NCBI RefSeq assembly: GCF_003952485.1
Contig: NZ_CP034447.1
Location: 186,001-250,000 of the forward strand
Source: Mesorhizobium sp. M1E.F.Ca.ET.045.02.1.1
GTDB taxonomy: Bacteria; Pseudomonadota; Alphaproteobacteria; Rhizobiales; Rhizobiaceae
Direction of reading: 5' to 3'
Length of the DNA stretch: 64,000 nucleotides
The position numbers and the translations under genes are program-made. Positions 7,966 through 16,923 of this stretch are shown here, piece after piece (position 1 is the stretch's first letter; the number at the start of each line of letters is the position of its first letter). The notes below the pieces were generated by a model that was not told the origin of the DNA, ran no database searches, and was given only the letters and a program-made list of their open reading frames with translations.

Positions 7966-9498
7966 ATGGCGATGACGGCTGACCAGCTTCCCGACGATCC
8001 GGATGCGCTGAAGGCGATGGTCCTGGCGCGCGACGTCGAGAATGCCCGTCTGATTCAGATCATCAAGGAATTGCAGCGTCATCGCTTCGGCCGGCGTGCC
8101 GAGACGCTCCCCGAGGATCAATTGCTGCTGGGGCTCGAAGAGGCCGAACAGATCGAGGCCGCCGGTGACGAAGAGCAGGCACAGACCGCTCTTGGCGAAC
8201 GTCAGGCGCCTGTCGCCAAGCGCAGGGCGAACCGCGGCGGGCTGCCACCCCATCTGCCGCGCGTGGAGATGGTCGTCGACATCGAGGATCATGCCTGCCC
8301 GTGCTGCCGCAATGGCTTGCATCGGATCGGCGAGGACATGAGCGAGCGGCTCGACATCGTTCCGGCGCAGCTGCGCGTGATCGTCGTGCGCCGGCCCAAA
8401 TATGCCTGCCGCGCCTGTGAGGATGTAGTGGTTCAGGCTCCGGCGCCCGCCCGGCTGATCGAGGGCGGCCTGCCGACCGAGGCGACGGTCGCCCAGGTGC
8501 TGGTCTCAAAATATGCTGACCACCTGCCGCTCTATCGTCAGGCGCAGATCTATGCCCGGCAGGGCATCAATCTCGACCGGTCCACGCTCGCCGACTGGGT
8601 CGGCCGCGCCGCCTGGCATCTGCGTCCGGTGCATGAGCGGCTGCTTGGCAAGCTGAAGTCCTCGCCAAAACTCTTCGCCGACGAGACGACCGCGCCAGTG
8701 CTCGATCCCGGCCGCGGCAAGACCAAGACAGGTCAACTCTGGGCCTATGCCCGCGATGACCGACCTTGGGAGGGGAGCGACCCGCCGGGCGTCGCCTATG
8801 TCTATGCGCCGGATCGGAAGGCCGAGCGTCCGATCGCTCATCTGGTGGGCTTTACCGGAATCCTGCAGGTCGACGGCTATGGCGGCTATCGCGTGCTCGC
8901 CGACAAGAGCGGCGTGACGCTCGCCTTCTGCTGGGCACATGTGCGCCGGCGCTTCTACGAGCTCGCCGCGGCCGGTCCCGCGCCAATCGCCAGCGAGGCG
9001 CTGAGACGGATCGCGGAACTCTATCGCGTCGAAGACGACGTCCGTCGACGATCGGCCGAGCAGCGCCGTGTCGTGCGCCAGGACAGGAGCCGCCCGATCG
9101 TCGTCGAACTCGAACCATGGCTTCGCGAAAAGCTCGGGCTGATCAGCCAGAAGACAAAGCTCGCCGAGGCGATCCGCTACACGCTCTCGCGCTGGGAAGG
9201 CCTCTCGCGCTTCCTTGACGACGGCCGCATCGAGATCGACAGCAACACCGTCGAACGCTCGATCCGTCCGATCGCGCTCAACCGCAAGAACGCGCTCTTC
9301 GCAGGCTCTGACGGCGGCGCCGAACACTGGGCAGTCATCGCCTCGCTGATCGAAACCTGCAAGCTCAATGGTGTCGAACCGCTCGGCTATCTCGCCGATG
9401 TCCTCACCAGGATCGTCAACGGCCACCCCAACAGCCAGATCGACGATCTCCTGCCTTGGGTCTACATCAACAAGCTCCAGCTCAAGGCTGTGGCCTAA
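7966..9498 (+). CDS. tnpC: IS66 transposase TnpC
   Basis: This is a full-length 510-residue IS66 transposase. It has an N-terminal leucine-rich helix (residues 5-45), a zinc-finger-like segment (EDHACPCCRNGLHRIGEDMS, then RPKYACRACEDVV) and the DDE core. The likely catalytic acids are in ADETTAPVLDPG, in QVDGYGGYRVLAD, and in the C-terminal IASLIETCKLNG segment. It starts 69 bp after tnpB and ends 13 bp before the right inverted repeat. Nothing is missing, so this copy should be active. Two long antisense frames inside it are shadows caused by its high GC content. Confidence 0.96.
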   Translation: MAMTADQLPDDPDALKAMVLARDVENARLIQIIKELQRHRFGRRAETLPEDQLLLGLEEAEQIEAAGDEEQAQTALGERQAPVAKRRANRGGLPPHLPRVEMVVDIEDHACPCCRNGLHRIGEDMSERLDIVPAQLRVIVVRRPKYACRACEDVVVQAPAPARLIEGGLPTEATVAQVLVSKYADHLPLYRQAQIYARQGINLDRSTLADWVGRAAWHLRPVHERLLGKLKSSPKLFADETTAPVLDPGRGKTKTGQLWAYARDDRPWEGSDPPGVAYVYAPDRKAERPIAHLVGFTGILQVDGYGGYRVLADKSGVTLAFCWAHVRRRFYELAAAGPAPIASEALRRIAELYRVEDDVRRRSAEQRRVVRQDRSRPIVVELEPWLREKLGLISQKTKLAEAIRYTLSRWEGLSRFLDDGRIEIDSNTVERSIRPIALNRKNALFAGSDGGAEHWAVIASLIETCKLNGVEPLGYLADVLTRIVNGHPNSQIDDLLPWVYINKLQLKAVA

Positions 9499-10194
9499 GA
9501 ACACCGCTTACCCTCGGTCGCGGCCAGTTCTGAGAAAGGCGACGGCCTCTCGCTCATATCTTTCATAGGAGATGCCGATAGCATAAGCCGAAGCGTCCAG
9601 CCCATGAGCCAGACCGCGAGCGATGTTCACAATCCGGGGTCCCCAGCCAGATCAGGCGGCTGTGACAGTAGCTCTGCGCAGATTGCGGAGACGCCCATAC
9701 CAAGAGCTTCGACACGCGTAGCACTCTGTAGTCGCTCCGTCAGGCGCTCGATCTGGGCGTAGTCGAGAAGGCGAGCTGAGGCCTCAACCGAATGTAGGAA
9801 GGCCGCGCTCAGGTTCGCAATTTCCGGTCTTACATGCGAGTTCAGTGGCGAGGTGCTGTGTCAGTCGCCGGGCTTTATCGCGCTCAATCTCCCCGGTAAC
9901 GCCACCCTGAACTCGCGAAACCCAGAGAGGCCAAGAGTACGGCAAAAACGCAAAACCGACGCTTCTCCGCTGTTTGTTTGACTTACGAGTTTGGAGATAG
10001 ATAAGTCCCCAAGAAGCTCGGGGTTTTAGGCAACAAAATGCGCGATTCTGGATTGTGAGCTAGGCCCGCTGGCGACCAGACCGCATACCGCATCCCGCAC
10101 CAAGCTTGATGACCTGTCCGCCATTGCACTGCCCGCCGGGGTATGGTGTTCCGGATGCAGGCGCGGGCGGACCGTCCACGCCGCTGCCCTCTTT

Positions 10195-10890
10195 CTACAT
10201 TGGGCAAAGCAAACCTTTAAGTTCCGCCAAGTTCAGCAACAATGCCTCCGGCTCAAAGGTCCGGAGGTCATTCCTCAGTCGACTCGTATGGTGGCGGGCG
10301 CCCCCGAATGCGCAGTAGCGCATATTTGCATTTCGCGCGGCACTAAGACCGATGACGCTGTCCTCAATGACAAGGCACTCTCTGGCAGACACGCCCATGA
10401 TTTCCGCCGCCAATAGCAGCACAGAAGGGTCAGGCTTCCGGACACCGATGTCATCGGAGGAGAAGAACCGTGAGCCTACAAGCCCCAAGAGATTGGCGGC
10501 TCTCATGCGGTGGATGAGTTCGAAACGAGATGTGTTCGATGCGACACAAAAGGGAATGGAAAGCCACTGGAGCAGTTCAACCGCGCCAGGTGTCGCCGAC
10601 AGGATCCCAGAGGCGGCCAGCTGGATCTCAGCCGCGGCCGTTTCCATGAAGTTCTTCGGCAGGCTTACACCGACAAGTCTTTCCAGATGCCGTTGTTGAT
10701 CGTCTCGCTCAACACCGGAGAGCGTTGCCGTTATTTCATCTGGATGCACCTGGAAACCTTCCGCGGCAAGTTTTGCCGAAATCACCTCCGATGCTACGAT
10801 TTCCGTCTCCGCAAGGGTGCCGTCAAAATCGAAGATGATCAGTCGAGGCCGCGACCGATCGGACGTTTTGATCGATGGTGAAGCCATCAT
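10195..10890 (-). CDS. HAD-superfamily phosphatase (beta-phosphoglucomutase-like), module B
   Basis: The 231-residue protein has all four HAD motifs: IIFDFDGTLAETE (nucleophile Asp and acid/base Asp), VASNTS (motif II), GVRKPDP (motif III Lys) and CLVIEDSVIGLSAA (motif IV). A helical cap is inserted after motif I, as in subfamily IA phosphatases and beta-phosphoglucomutases. Its ATG overlaps the stop of the upstream metallophosphoesterase (ATGA, 10890-10887), so the two act together. The inference is that the esterase cleaves a phosphodiester and this enzyme removes the remaining phosphate. It is a paralogue of the HAD protein at 12247-12978. Confidence 0.85.
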   Translation of the reverse strand: MMASPSIKTSDRSRPRLIIFDFDGTLAETEIVASEVISAKLAAEGFQVHPDEITATLSGVERDDQQRHLERLVGVSLPKNFMETAAAEIQLAASGILSATPGAVELLQWLSIPFCVASNTSRFELIHRMRAANLLGLVGSRFFSSDDIGVRKPDPSVLLLAAEIMGVSARECLVIEDSVIGLSAARNANMRYCAFGGARHHTSRLRNDLRTFEPEALLLNLAELKGLLCPM

Positions 10891-11669
10891 TTCGGATCAC
10901 CGGGACGAATGACAGGCAGCTGATCAAGTCCCTCGTGACGATGGACAACGACATCCGATCCGTCCAACATGACGACATCGTATGATGGCGCAGCCGCCAC
11001 AAATATGGGCTTGCCATATTGTTCCCAGTCCAGAACGATATGCTGCGCCGTGCCACGGCTGGCAGTAAACGATATGCCCGACAAACTGCCTGCTGCAGCA
11101 ACATGCCGGTGACCAAAGAGCATGTGGCGGACCGATGCGTTTTTCCGAAGGATGGAAAGGAGCCGATCGGACTCCTTCATATCGCTCGTCTTAAAACAAG
11201 GCACATGCAAATCCGCCGGCGTATGGTGCATAGCAACCACGACTGGTCGGCCGGCGGCACGGAAAAGCTGGTCCTGCAGCCATTCAAACCTGCCACCGTC
11301 AAGACAACCGAAATGGCTGATGTCGTCCTTTGTGTCGAGCAAGACGACGAGCCAGTCGTGCAAGTCGACAGCCGCCTGAACGAATCCTTCCCCGCCGAAT
11401 ACGCCTCGAAATGCGCCGCGGTCATCGTGGTTGCCGATCGTCAAATGGACCGGGAGCCGGACCTCCGACAAGATCTCGCGCAAGAGTGCGTAAGCGGCTG
11501 GATCGCCTGTATCAGCAAGATCGCCGGTAATAAGGATGAGCTTGGCATCTGCGTGTACGCGCGAGACATGGTCCAAGGTGTCGCGCAATCTCTGCGCCGG
11601 ATCGATGCCGTAAAGCGTCTTGCCAGGGGCAACAAAATGAGGATCCGTGATATGAATGATTTTCTGCAT
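10887..11669 (-). CDS. Metallophosphoesterase (GpdQ/CpdA-type class III), module B
   Basis: From the ATG at 11669 the protein is 260 residues and starts MQKIIHITDPHFVAPGKTL. The metal ligands of the family are all visible: D-x-H (TDPH), GDLADTGD, GNHDDR, AMHH and GHRHVAA. This set defines the dinuclear phosphodiesterases such as GpdQ and CpdA. The frame extends upstream to 11765, but that part is low-complexity and the motif order argues for the internal start. It is about 45 percent similar by eye to the esterase at 12975-13784. With the coupled HAD gene it forms a repeat of the module that follows the ABC transporter. Confidence 0.85.
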   Translation of the reverse strand: MQKIIHITDPHFVAPGKTLYGIDPAQRLRDTLDHVSRVHADAKLILITGDLADTGDPAAYALLREILSEVRLPVHLTIGNHDDRGAFRGVFGGEGFVQAAVDLHDWLVVLLDTKDDISHFGCLDGGRFEWLQDQLFRAAGRPVVVAMHHTPADLHVPCFKTSDMKESDRLLSILRKNASVRHMLFGHRHVAAAGSLSGISFTASRGTAQHIVLDWEQYGKPIFVAAAPSYDVVMLDGSDVVVHRHEGLDQLPVIRPGDPK

Positions 11670-12246
11670 TGCTCCACACTCAGATTGGGCCCGACCCTGG
11701 GAGGAAGTGGGACAAGAGACCGCTGCTGCGTCAGGCCACTTGATTGCCGTCGTTGTGGTGACCATCTATTCCAGGCGTCTGACAGCGAACCGTGAGCAGT
11801 GAGGGGTCGACCCTCTCTGCCGCCCGGATCGAGGTGTTCGATTCCAAGCAAACAGTTGACCGACGAACGGCCAATAAATGTCGCGAGTTGTAAATGCTCG
11901 GGCCGCATAAGGGACCTCGGTCGCTATCGCTTTCGGTTGATCATGAAGTAACTCGTCCATCATCGAAACGGTGCCACGGGCCTGTGCTTCGAGCTCCGGT
12001 GAGTTCCCCCACGCAGACACGAATGCTCCTTCTTGACCCTCAATTGTAATTTGTGAGCAGCTCGGTCGAACACCGTTGAGTGTCGCTTGCGCGCGCCCGC
12101 CCCATGCCGCATCCGCCTGTCAGACTTCGCCGATATCGAATGCAAGGGAGCTTTGTTCGGATTTATGTCAAGTGGACGGAATCGCCGGGACAGTCGGTAT
12201 AGGAAGACATTTTTGTGGGGTTGAGTGGATGGGAAGCTGCTGCAGT
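11670..12246. other. Gap between the two phosphoesterase/HAD modules
   Basis: No gene is supported. An 84-codon minus-strand frame at 12020-11766 (starting MSAWGNSPELEAQARGTVSM) has a plausible GTG start after AAGGAG, but I recognise no family. It might be the start of a SIS-type or other lost gene. The remainder shows only short frames. The interval may carry a separate promoter for module B, since 577 bp is too long for simple read-through spacing. Confidence 0.35.
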
Positions 12247-12978
12247 TCACCTTACGGCACCTGCTGCCACCGGGTCCGCCTCCTGCCATTTTGTATTGGG
12301 CTGGACTTCGCTCGTCATCAGCAGGACGCTAAGTTCTTCGGCTGATCGCGCGACCACCGCAGCGCCGGCTGACAGCAATCGTTGACCGTGGTCGTCGTGG
12401 CAGTGGCCGCCCGCGGTGAAACCGATCACCATCATCCCCGCGGCCACACCGGCTCGAACGCCTGCAATGCTGTCCTCGACAACGACGCAGCGCGCTGCCT
12501 TAGTGCCCATCTGGGCGGCAGCGAACAGGAAGAGGTCCGGTGCAGGCTTACCGGCCTTTACCATGGCGGAGCTGAACACGTGGGGATGGAAGTATGCCCA
12601 AAGTTCCGTCAGTTCAAGACCAAGCCGCAGCTTGTCGGGGGCGCTGCTCGATGCGACGCAGCGCGGCAATCGCAACTGATGCAGGAGTTGGTCAATGCCG
12701 CTGATCGCTTGCAGTTCCGTCTGGTAGCTTTCCTTTATCCGGGATTGCACGATGACGTCGAAGTCGCTGGGTAGAGGGCGGCCCCAGTCTTCTTCGATCA
12801 TTTTCCGCATGGTGGCTGAGGAAAGGCCGGTAAACCGCAGAATCACATCAGAATACGACATGGGATAGCCAATGCGGGTAAGTTCTTCGGCATCGATTCG
12901 ACTTGCCAGCGTCTCGCTATCGATCAGAACGCCGTCGCAATCGAAGATGACCAGTTCATAAGAGGCCTGTTGATTCAT
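12247..12978 (-). CDS. HAD-superfamily phosphatase, module A
   Basis: The 243-residue protein from ATG 12978 has HAD motifs LVIFDCDGVLIDSE, VASSSAP, KAGKPAPD and CVVVEDSIAGVRAG. This is the subfamily IA pattern of phosphoglycolate/sugar-phosphate phosphatases and beta-phosphoglucomutase relatives. Its start codon overlaps the stop of the esterase gene (ATGA, 12978-12975), and a start seven codons upstream is less likely. It is a diverged paralogue of the module B protein. It should dephosphorylate the monoester released by the coupled esterase; the sugar or alcohol is not known. Confidence 0.85.
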   Translation of the reverse strand: MNQQASYELVIFDCDGVLIDSETLASRIDAEELTRIGYPMSYSDVILRFTGLSSATMRKMIEEDWGRPLPSDFDVIVQSRIKESYQTELQAISGIDQLLHQLRLPRCVASSSAPDKLRLGLELTELWAYFHPHVFSSAMVKAGKPAPDLFLFAAAQMGTKAARCVVVEDSIAGVRAGVAAGMMVIGFTAGGHCHDDHGQRLLSAGAAVVARSAEELSVLLMTSEVQPNTKWQEADPVAAGAVR

Positions 12979-13784
12979 TGCATGCCCTCGGGAACCCAAC
13001 CTTCTGCGGAGACCTCGACCACATGTCGGTCGCTAACTTCGAAGCGATGCACCAGGACCCCATCAACGTCGATTATCGCGATGTCAAAAGCGGGCGCATC
13101 CTCGACGAAGTCCGCGTCTCTCCGCGTGAAATGTGGAATGATCTGATGCGCCACGCCGCGGTTTGCACTGAAAGGGATGCCGCTCCAGGTGCCGCCAACA
13201 TCGACATGCACATGGCCGTGGAAAATGTGCCGCACATTGCCGGCGCTGACAATCGCCTGCATGATCGGGCGCCAATTCTCGGTGCTCCAGGGTTCGAAAT
13301 GCGGCAGGCCGATCGGCTGCAGCGGATGATGGACGAAGAGGTAGGCCCGCACATCCGACGCCTCGGCCACCCGGGCCAGCAGCCACTCGAGCCGACCATC
13401 GTCCAAGGAGCCATGACCGAAACCTTCCACCAATGTGTCGAGAAAAATGAGGCGCCCGGCAGATCCGTCGTGAACCGACTGGATAAAGCCGTTCTCATCG
13501 CGCGGCTCTCCAGGAAACGCCCGAACAAAATTCTCGCGGCTGTCGTGATTGCCGAGCAGAAGGCGGGCGGGCACGCGCAGTTCCTGCAGCACCTCGCGAA
13601 GTAGGACATAGGAAGCGAAATCTCCCTCGTCAGTGAGATCGCCAGTCACGACGCAAAGCTCGGCGTCGGCGTGATCGCGGTTGATGCGCTCAATGGTCTT
13701 GCGAAGCCGTTGGGCAGGATCGAAGCCGAAGAGCATGGCGCCTAACGGCACAAGATGGGGGTCGGTCAGATGAATGAGTTTCAT
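12975..13784 (-). CDS. Metallophosphoesterase (GpdQ/CpdA-type class III), module A
   Basis: The 269-residue protein starts MKLIHLTDPHLVPLGAMLFG and keeps every metal-binding motif of the class III phosphodiesterases: TDPH, GDLTDEGD, LGNHDSREN, FVHHPLQ and FHGHVHVD. It lies 60 bp after the ABC binding-protein gene and is coupled to the HAD gene downstream. There is no signal peptide, so it acts in the cytoplasm on an imported substrate. With a Ugp/Mal-type transporter the simplest reading is hydrolysis of a glycerophosphodiester or other sugar phosphodiester. A cyclic-nucleotide phosphodiesterase role is possible from fold alone but does not fit the operon. Confidence 0.87.
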   Translation of the reverse strand: MKLIHLTDPHLVPLGAMLFGFDPAQRLRKTIERINRDHADAELCVVTGDLTDEGDFASYVLLREVLQELRVPARLLLGNHDSRENFVRAFPGEPRDENGFIQSVHDGSAGRLIFLDTLVEGFGHGSLDDGRLEWLLARVAEASDVRAYLFVHHPLQPIGLPHFEPWSTENWRPIMQAIVSAGNVRHIFHGHVHVDVGGTWSGIPFSANRGVAHQIIPHFTRRDADFVEDAPAFDIAIIDVDGVLVHRFEVSDRHVVEVSAEGWVPEGMQ

Positions 13785-13844
13785 GGATAATCCCGAAAAG
13801 GGAGGGATGCCGCACAGGAGCGTGCAGCGTCTCGGACGAGGCGA

Positions 13845-15095
13845 TCAGTTCGTTTTCGGCAGGAGTGCGCGAACCTCGGACACCATGTCTGCGAGAGCGG
13901 CTTCCGGTTCCTTGGATCCAAGCGCAATAGCCGTCATCTCGTCGCGGAGGACCTCCCCGATCTGCACGCCGTTATCACCAGGCCAGGAGAACCACGGGCG
14001 GGCGCGGGGCGTCTGAAGCACGCTGGTGTACCAGTTCGGGTGCTTATCGTAGAAGCCGGCGAGATGATCCTTGTCGAGGGCAAGCGTGTTGGTCGGCATA
14101 TAACCAGTATTCGGCACGACAATGCTCTGGCCTTCAGGACTTGTGGTGAACTTGACGTAGTCCCAGGCGGCGGCGCGCTTGGCGGGATCGTCGGTAAGGA
14201 TTATCGCAACCATGCCGCCCGTCGGCATCGTCGCATCTTCAGCGCCGAGCGGCTGCTTGGCTGTGCGGAGCTTGAACCGATCTCCAATTTCACCTTCGAA
14301 ACCGCTCACACTGCCGGCAGAGGCGAAGAAGAAGCCGAGCTTGCCAGAGGTGAAGAGCTGCCGGGCGGCATGGGAGTCGATCGCCGGCTGAGCGCCGTCG
14401 GTGTGGAACCGCTTGAACAGCTTGACGGCAGCCTGGCCTGCAGGACCGTCAAAAGCGATGTCGCTCTCCTTGTCGTTCATCATCTGGCCGCCGAAGTTGC
14501 GTACCAGGTTCTGCGTGGCCCAGTCGTCCGAGCCGAGCTGGTAATACATGCCGGACGTTCCATTGCCGAGCGCACCGACCTTGCCGGCCAGTGCGACGAA
14601 GCTGTCCCAATCGGTCGGAACCTTGTCGGGGTCGCCGCCCGCCTGCTTCACGAGATCGGCATTGTAATAAACGACCGGCGTCGACATGGCGAAGGGAAGT
14701 CCGTACAGATGGCCCTCGATTCTTGCCAGAGACAGGATTTGTTCCGTGTAGCCCTTATCGGCCAGGTGATCGGCGGCAACGAGATCGTCGATGGGCTTTA
14801 CGAGCCCGCGCGTGACGAGCGGACGGAGCACGTTAAAGCCGACATAGTGAACGTCCGGCAACTCGCCTGCCATGCTCTGACGAATCAACGTCTGGACAGC
14901 TTCGTCATAACTCGGCGCAGCAGCGCGGAAGCTGATCTTGATTTCCGGGTGGTCCGCCATGAAGCGGTCTGCAATCGGCTTGTGGATCACTTCGTGTTCG
15001 GGCCAGGCGTAATAGACATTGAGTTTCGTCTCGGCTTGCGCTGGCATGGCTGCCGCTGCGACACCGGCAGCAAGGATCATTGCAACTGTTTTCAC
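13845..15095 (-). CDS. ABC transporter extracellular solute-binding protein (family 1)
   Basis: The 416-residue protein has a signal peptide of about 21 residues (MKTVAMILAAGVAAAAMPAQA) with an AQA cleavage site. The mature part has the family 1 pattern LNVYYAWPEHE, then GELPDVHYVGFN, then YGLPFAMSTPVVYYN and a Trp-rich C-terminus. It resembles UgpB and maltose-type binding proteins. It is followed by the phosphoesterase/HAD pair and preceded by two permease genes, so it captures the substrate these enzymes process. The gene looks intact. Confidence 0.9.
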   Translation of the reverse strand: MKTVAMILAAGVAAAAMPAQAETKLNVYYAWPEHEVIHKPIADRFMADHPEIKISFRAAAPSYDEAVQTLIRQSMAGELPDVHYVGFNVLRPLVTRGLVKPIDDLVAADHLADKGYTEQILSLARIEGHLYGLPFAMSTPVVYYNADLVKQAGGDPDKVPTDWDSFVALAGKVGALGNGTSGMYYQLGSDDWATQNLVRNFGGQMMNDKESDIAFDGPAGQAAVKLFKRFHTDGAQPAIDSHAARQLFTSGKLGFFFASAGSVSGFEGEIGDRFKLRTAKQPLGAEDATMPTGGMVAIILTDDPAKRAAAWDYVKFTTSPEGQSIVVPNTGYMPTNTLALDKDHLAGFYDKHPNWYTSVLQTPRARPWFSWPGDNGVQIGEVLRDEMTAIALGSKEPEAALADMVSEVRALLPKTN

Positions 15096-15138
15096 ATTGC
15101 TCTCCTGAGTTTTGAGATGGAGGTTTTTAGAGACGGAG

Positions 15139-15975
15139 CTAGTGTCGGCCGAGCACCAGACCTCGGATGAAGTGTTTCTGCATGAGAAGGAAAAAAGAGA
15201 CCAAGGGAGCAGTTACGAGAACGCCCCCCGCCATCAGCGCACCGACATTTCCGGCGCCCTCGCCGGCCTGCCGGAAATAGGCAATGCCGAGCGAAGCCGT
15301 CATCATGTCGGGATTGGTTATCACCACCATTGGCCAATAAAGATCGTTCCAATGGGCCACGATAGAGAAGATCGAGAAGGAGACGACGGCCGGCCAAGCT
15401 GCTGGCAGCATGATCCGCCAGGCGATCGATAGCTCGCTGAAACCGTCGAGCCGCGCCGCGTCGAGCACCTCATCGGGAAAGGTCACGAAGAACTGCCGGA
15501 ACAGGAAGATGGCAAACACCGAAATGATCCAGGGCAGAACCAGAGCGGCATAGCTGTCGAGCAGTCCGGATTTTGCGAGGGCTATGTAGATCGGGATGGT
15601 TGGTATCTGCACCGGCACCAGAAGGCCGAGCAGGACGCCGACAAGCAGAATAGGGCGGCCCGGGAAGGACAGCTTGGCCAGCGCATAGCCACATGGGATG
15701 GCGATCGCGATCTGCAACACAAGAATTGCCAGACACACGACAAAGCCATTTGCCATGAACCGAAGCAGCGGAATTGCCGAGAGCGCAGTGCCGTAATTGT
15801 CGATTGCGCCGTGAAGGGTCGGCGTTGGAAGCAGGCTGCCGTCAAAGATCTCGCTCTGTGGCGTCAGCGAGGCAAGGATCATCCACAGAAACGGAAAGAC
15901 CATGATGATCGCGCCGGTGACAAGCACAGCATGCGAGACAATGCGGGAAGAGGAAGATTGCCCCAGGATCATCAC
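15139..15975 (-). CDS. ABC sugar-type permease (UgpE/MalG-like)
   Basis: The 278-residue protein has six predicted membrane segments and the EAA loop EVLDAARLDGFSELSIAWRI, which docks on the ATPase. The N-terminal VTGAIIMVFPFLWMILASLT is typical of the MalG/UgpE half. Its start codon overlaps the stop of the other permease gene (ATGA, 15975-15972). It forms the inner-membrane channel with the adjacent permease. Confidence 0.9.
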   Translation of the reverse strand: MMILGQSSSSRIVSHAVLVTGAIIMVFPFLWMILASLTPQSEIFDGSLLPTPTLHGAIDNYGTALSAIPLLRFMANGFVVCLAILVLQIAIAIPCGYALAKLSFPGRPILLVGVLLGLLVPVQIPTIPIYIALAKSGLLDSYAALVLPWIISVFAIFLFRQFFVTFPDEVLDAARLDGFSELSIAWRIMLPAAWPAVVSFSIFSIVAHWNDLYWPMVVITNPDMMTASLGIAYFRQAGEGAGNVGALMAGGVLVTAPLVSFFLLMQKHFIRGLVLGRH

Positions 15976-16922
15976 TGGCCTCCATTTGCTTTCCAGCGCG
16001 CCCGACGCTCGGAGACGCGCATCTGGACGAGCGACAGGAAAGTCACGAAGACAAAAAAGGAAACGGAGATCGCAGAAGCATATCCGACGCGGAAGAAGCG
16101 GAAACCTTCTTCATAAAAAGTGTAAAGAACGACGGAGGTAGATTTCATCGGCCCTCCCTGTGTGAGGACCGCGACCGTTTCGAAAACCGAAAAGGCGCGG
16201 ATAATTGTCATCACGGTGACGAACACCGTAACTGGCGCCAGCATCGGCCAGGTGACCAGAAGGAAGCGCTTCAGTCCCCTGTCCGCCCCGTCGATAGTCG
16301 CAGCTTCGTAGAGCTCCTCTGGAATGGTCGAAAGGCCAGCCAGGAAAAGGATCATGTTGAAGCCAACCAACTGCCAGACGCCGATCGCCGCGAGCGCATA
16401 TATGGCCGTCGCCGGGTCGGACAGGAACCTGACGGGCGATGCGCCCAGGAGCTGCAGCAGCGTGTTGGCAAAACCCAGACTTGGATGCAGGATTGCTTCC
16501 CACGCGGTCGCGAGAGCAACCAAGCTTGCAGCCACGGGCAGAAAGTAAGCGGTTCGATAGAGAACTGCGAACCGTGATCTAGCGATCAAAACGGCGACGA
16601 GCAGCCCCCACCCGATTGCCGTCGGCACGACCACAGCCACATAGAGCGCGGTGTTGCGCAGACTCTGAGCAAAGCCAGGGTCGGTCAACATGCGCGTATA
16701 ATTAGCAACCCCGATGAATTGGATTCCGGCCAAGCCGAGCGACGCATTCGTGAAGGACAGAAAGAAGACAAGAATGGCGGGTCCGATGACAAGGGCAACA
16801 AGCAACAGCGTCGCCGGCACGGACAGAATTATGCCAGCTTGCGCCTGGGCCCGAGTCGGCCGGTAGCTGCCTGCAGTGTTCGGAGCTAAGGAACTGAGCG
16901 GAATGTCGTTGGCTAAGGCCAT
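15972..16922 (-). CDS. ABC sugar-type permease (UgpA/MalF-like)
   Basis: From ATG 16922 the protein is 316 residues with six membrane segments and the EAA loop ELYEAATIDGADRGLKRFLL. This start lies one base after the ATPase stop codon, which fits a tight operon better than the ATG at 16949 that overlaps it by 26 bp. The N-terminus (about 30 residues) is hydrophilic. It pairs with the MalG-like permease to form the channel. Confidence 0.9.
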   Translation of the reverse strand: MALANDIPLSSLAPNTAGSYRPTRAQAQAGIILSVPATLLLVALVIGPAILVFFLSFTNASLGLAGIQFIGVANYTRMLTDPGFAQSLRNTALYVAVVVPTAIGWGLLVAVLIARSRFAVLYRTAYFLPVAASLVALATAWEAILHPSLGFANTLLQLLGASPVRFLSDPATAIYALAAIGVWQLVGFNMILFLAGLSTIPEELYEAATIDGADRGLKRFLLVTWPMLAPVTVFVTVMTIIRAFSVFETVAVLTQGGPMKSTSVVLYTFYEEGFRFFRVGYASAISVSFFVFVTFLSLVQMRVSERRARWKANGGQ

Positions 16923-16923
16923 G

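Larger units (their letters stand above)
7025..9511 (+). mobile_element. Complete IS66-family element, copy 1
   Basis: The element is 2487 bp long and bounded by inverted repeats GTAAGCGGTGTT at 7025 and AACACCGCTTAC ending at 9511. It is flanked by a perfect 8-bp target duplication CCTCGGTC (7017-7024 and 9512-9519), the duplication size of the IS66 family. It carries the three standard genes tnpA, tnpB and tnpC in order. Its presence inside an rpiR relic dates the insertion after, or during, the loss of that gene. A second copy of identical length lies at 31500-33986; the only base difference I found is 7316 C versus 31791 T. Confidence 0.97.
6961..9990 (-). pseudogene. RpiR-family regulator pseudogene, split by IS66 copy 1
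   Basis: Between 9990 and 9512 the minus strand shows RpiR landmarks: SKLVSQTNSGEASVLRFCR and LGLSGFREFRVAL (HTH region), then RVEALGMGVSAICAELL and, in another frame, IVNIARGLAHGLDASAYAIG (SIS domain). Removing the IS66 element and one copy of its 8-bp duplication lets the frame continue at 7024 as GRDRGAHTLAITTRDKSPVS, which fits the GA.t.aIT...SPl segment of RpiR SIS domains. The coding sequence is then cut at about 6961 by the IS256 relic. Stops and frame changes show it was decaying besides the insertion. It lies downstream of the second phosphoesterase/HAD module. Confidence 0.75.

Noticed and set aside
8506..9504. Long antisense frames inside IS66 tnpC (also 7189-8322 and their copies at 31664-32797 and 32981-33979)
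   Set aside because: They lie wholly opposite clearly recognisable tnp genes, have no family motifs and arise from GC-rich third positions.
10002..10026. Terminator at CCCCAAGAAGCTCGGGGTTTT
   Set aside because: Only four base pairs can form, so it is too weak to call.
14040..15170. 376-codon plus-strand frame opposite the binding-protein gene
   Set aside because: The minus-strand frame has a signal peptide and family motifs; the plus frame has none.
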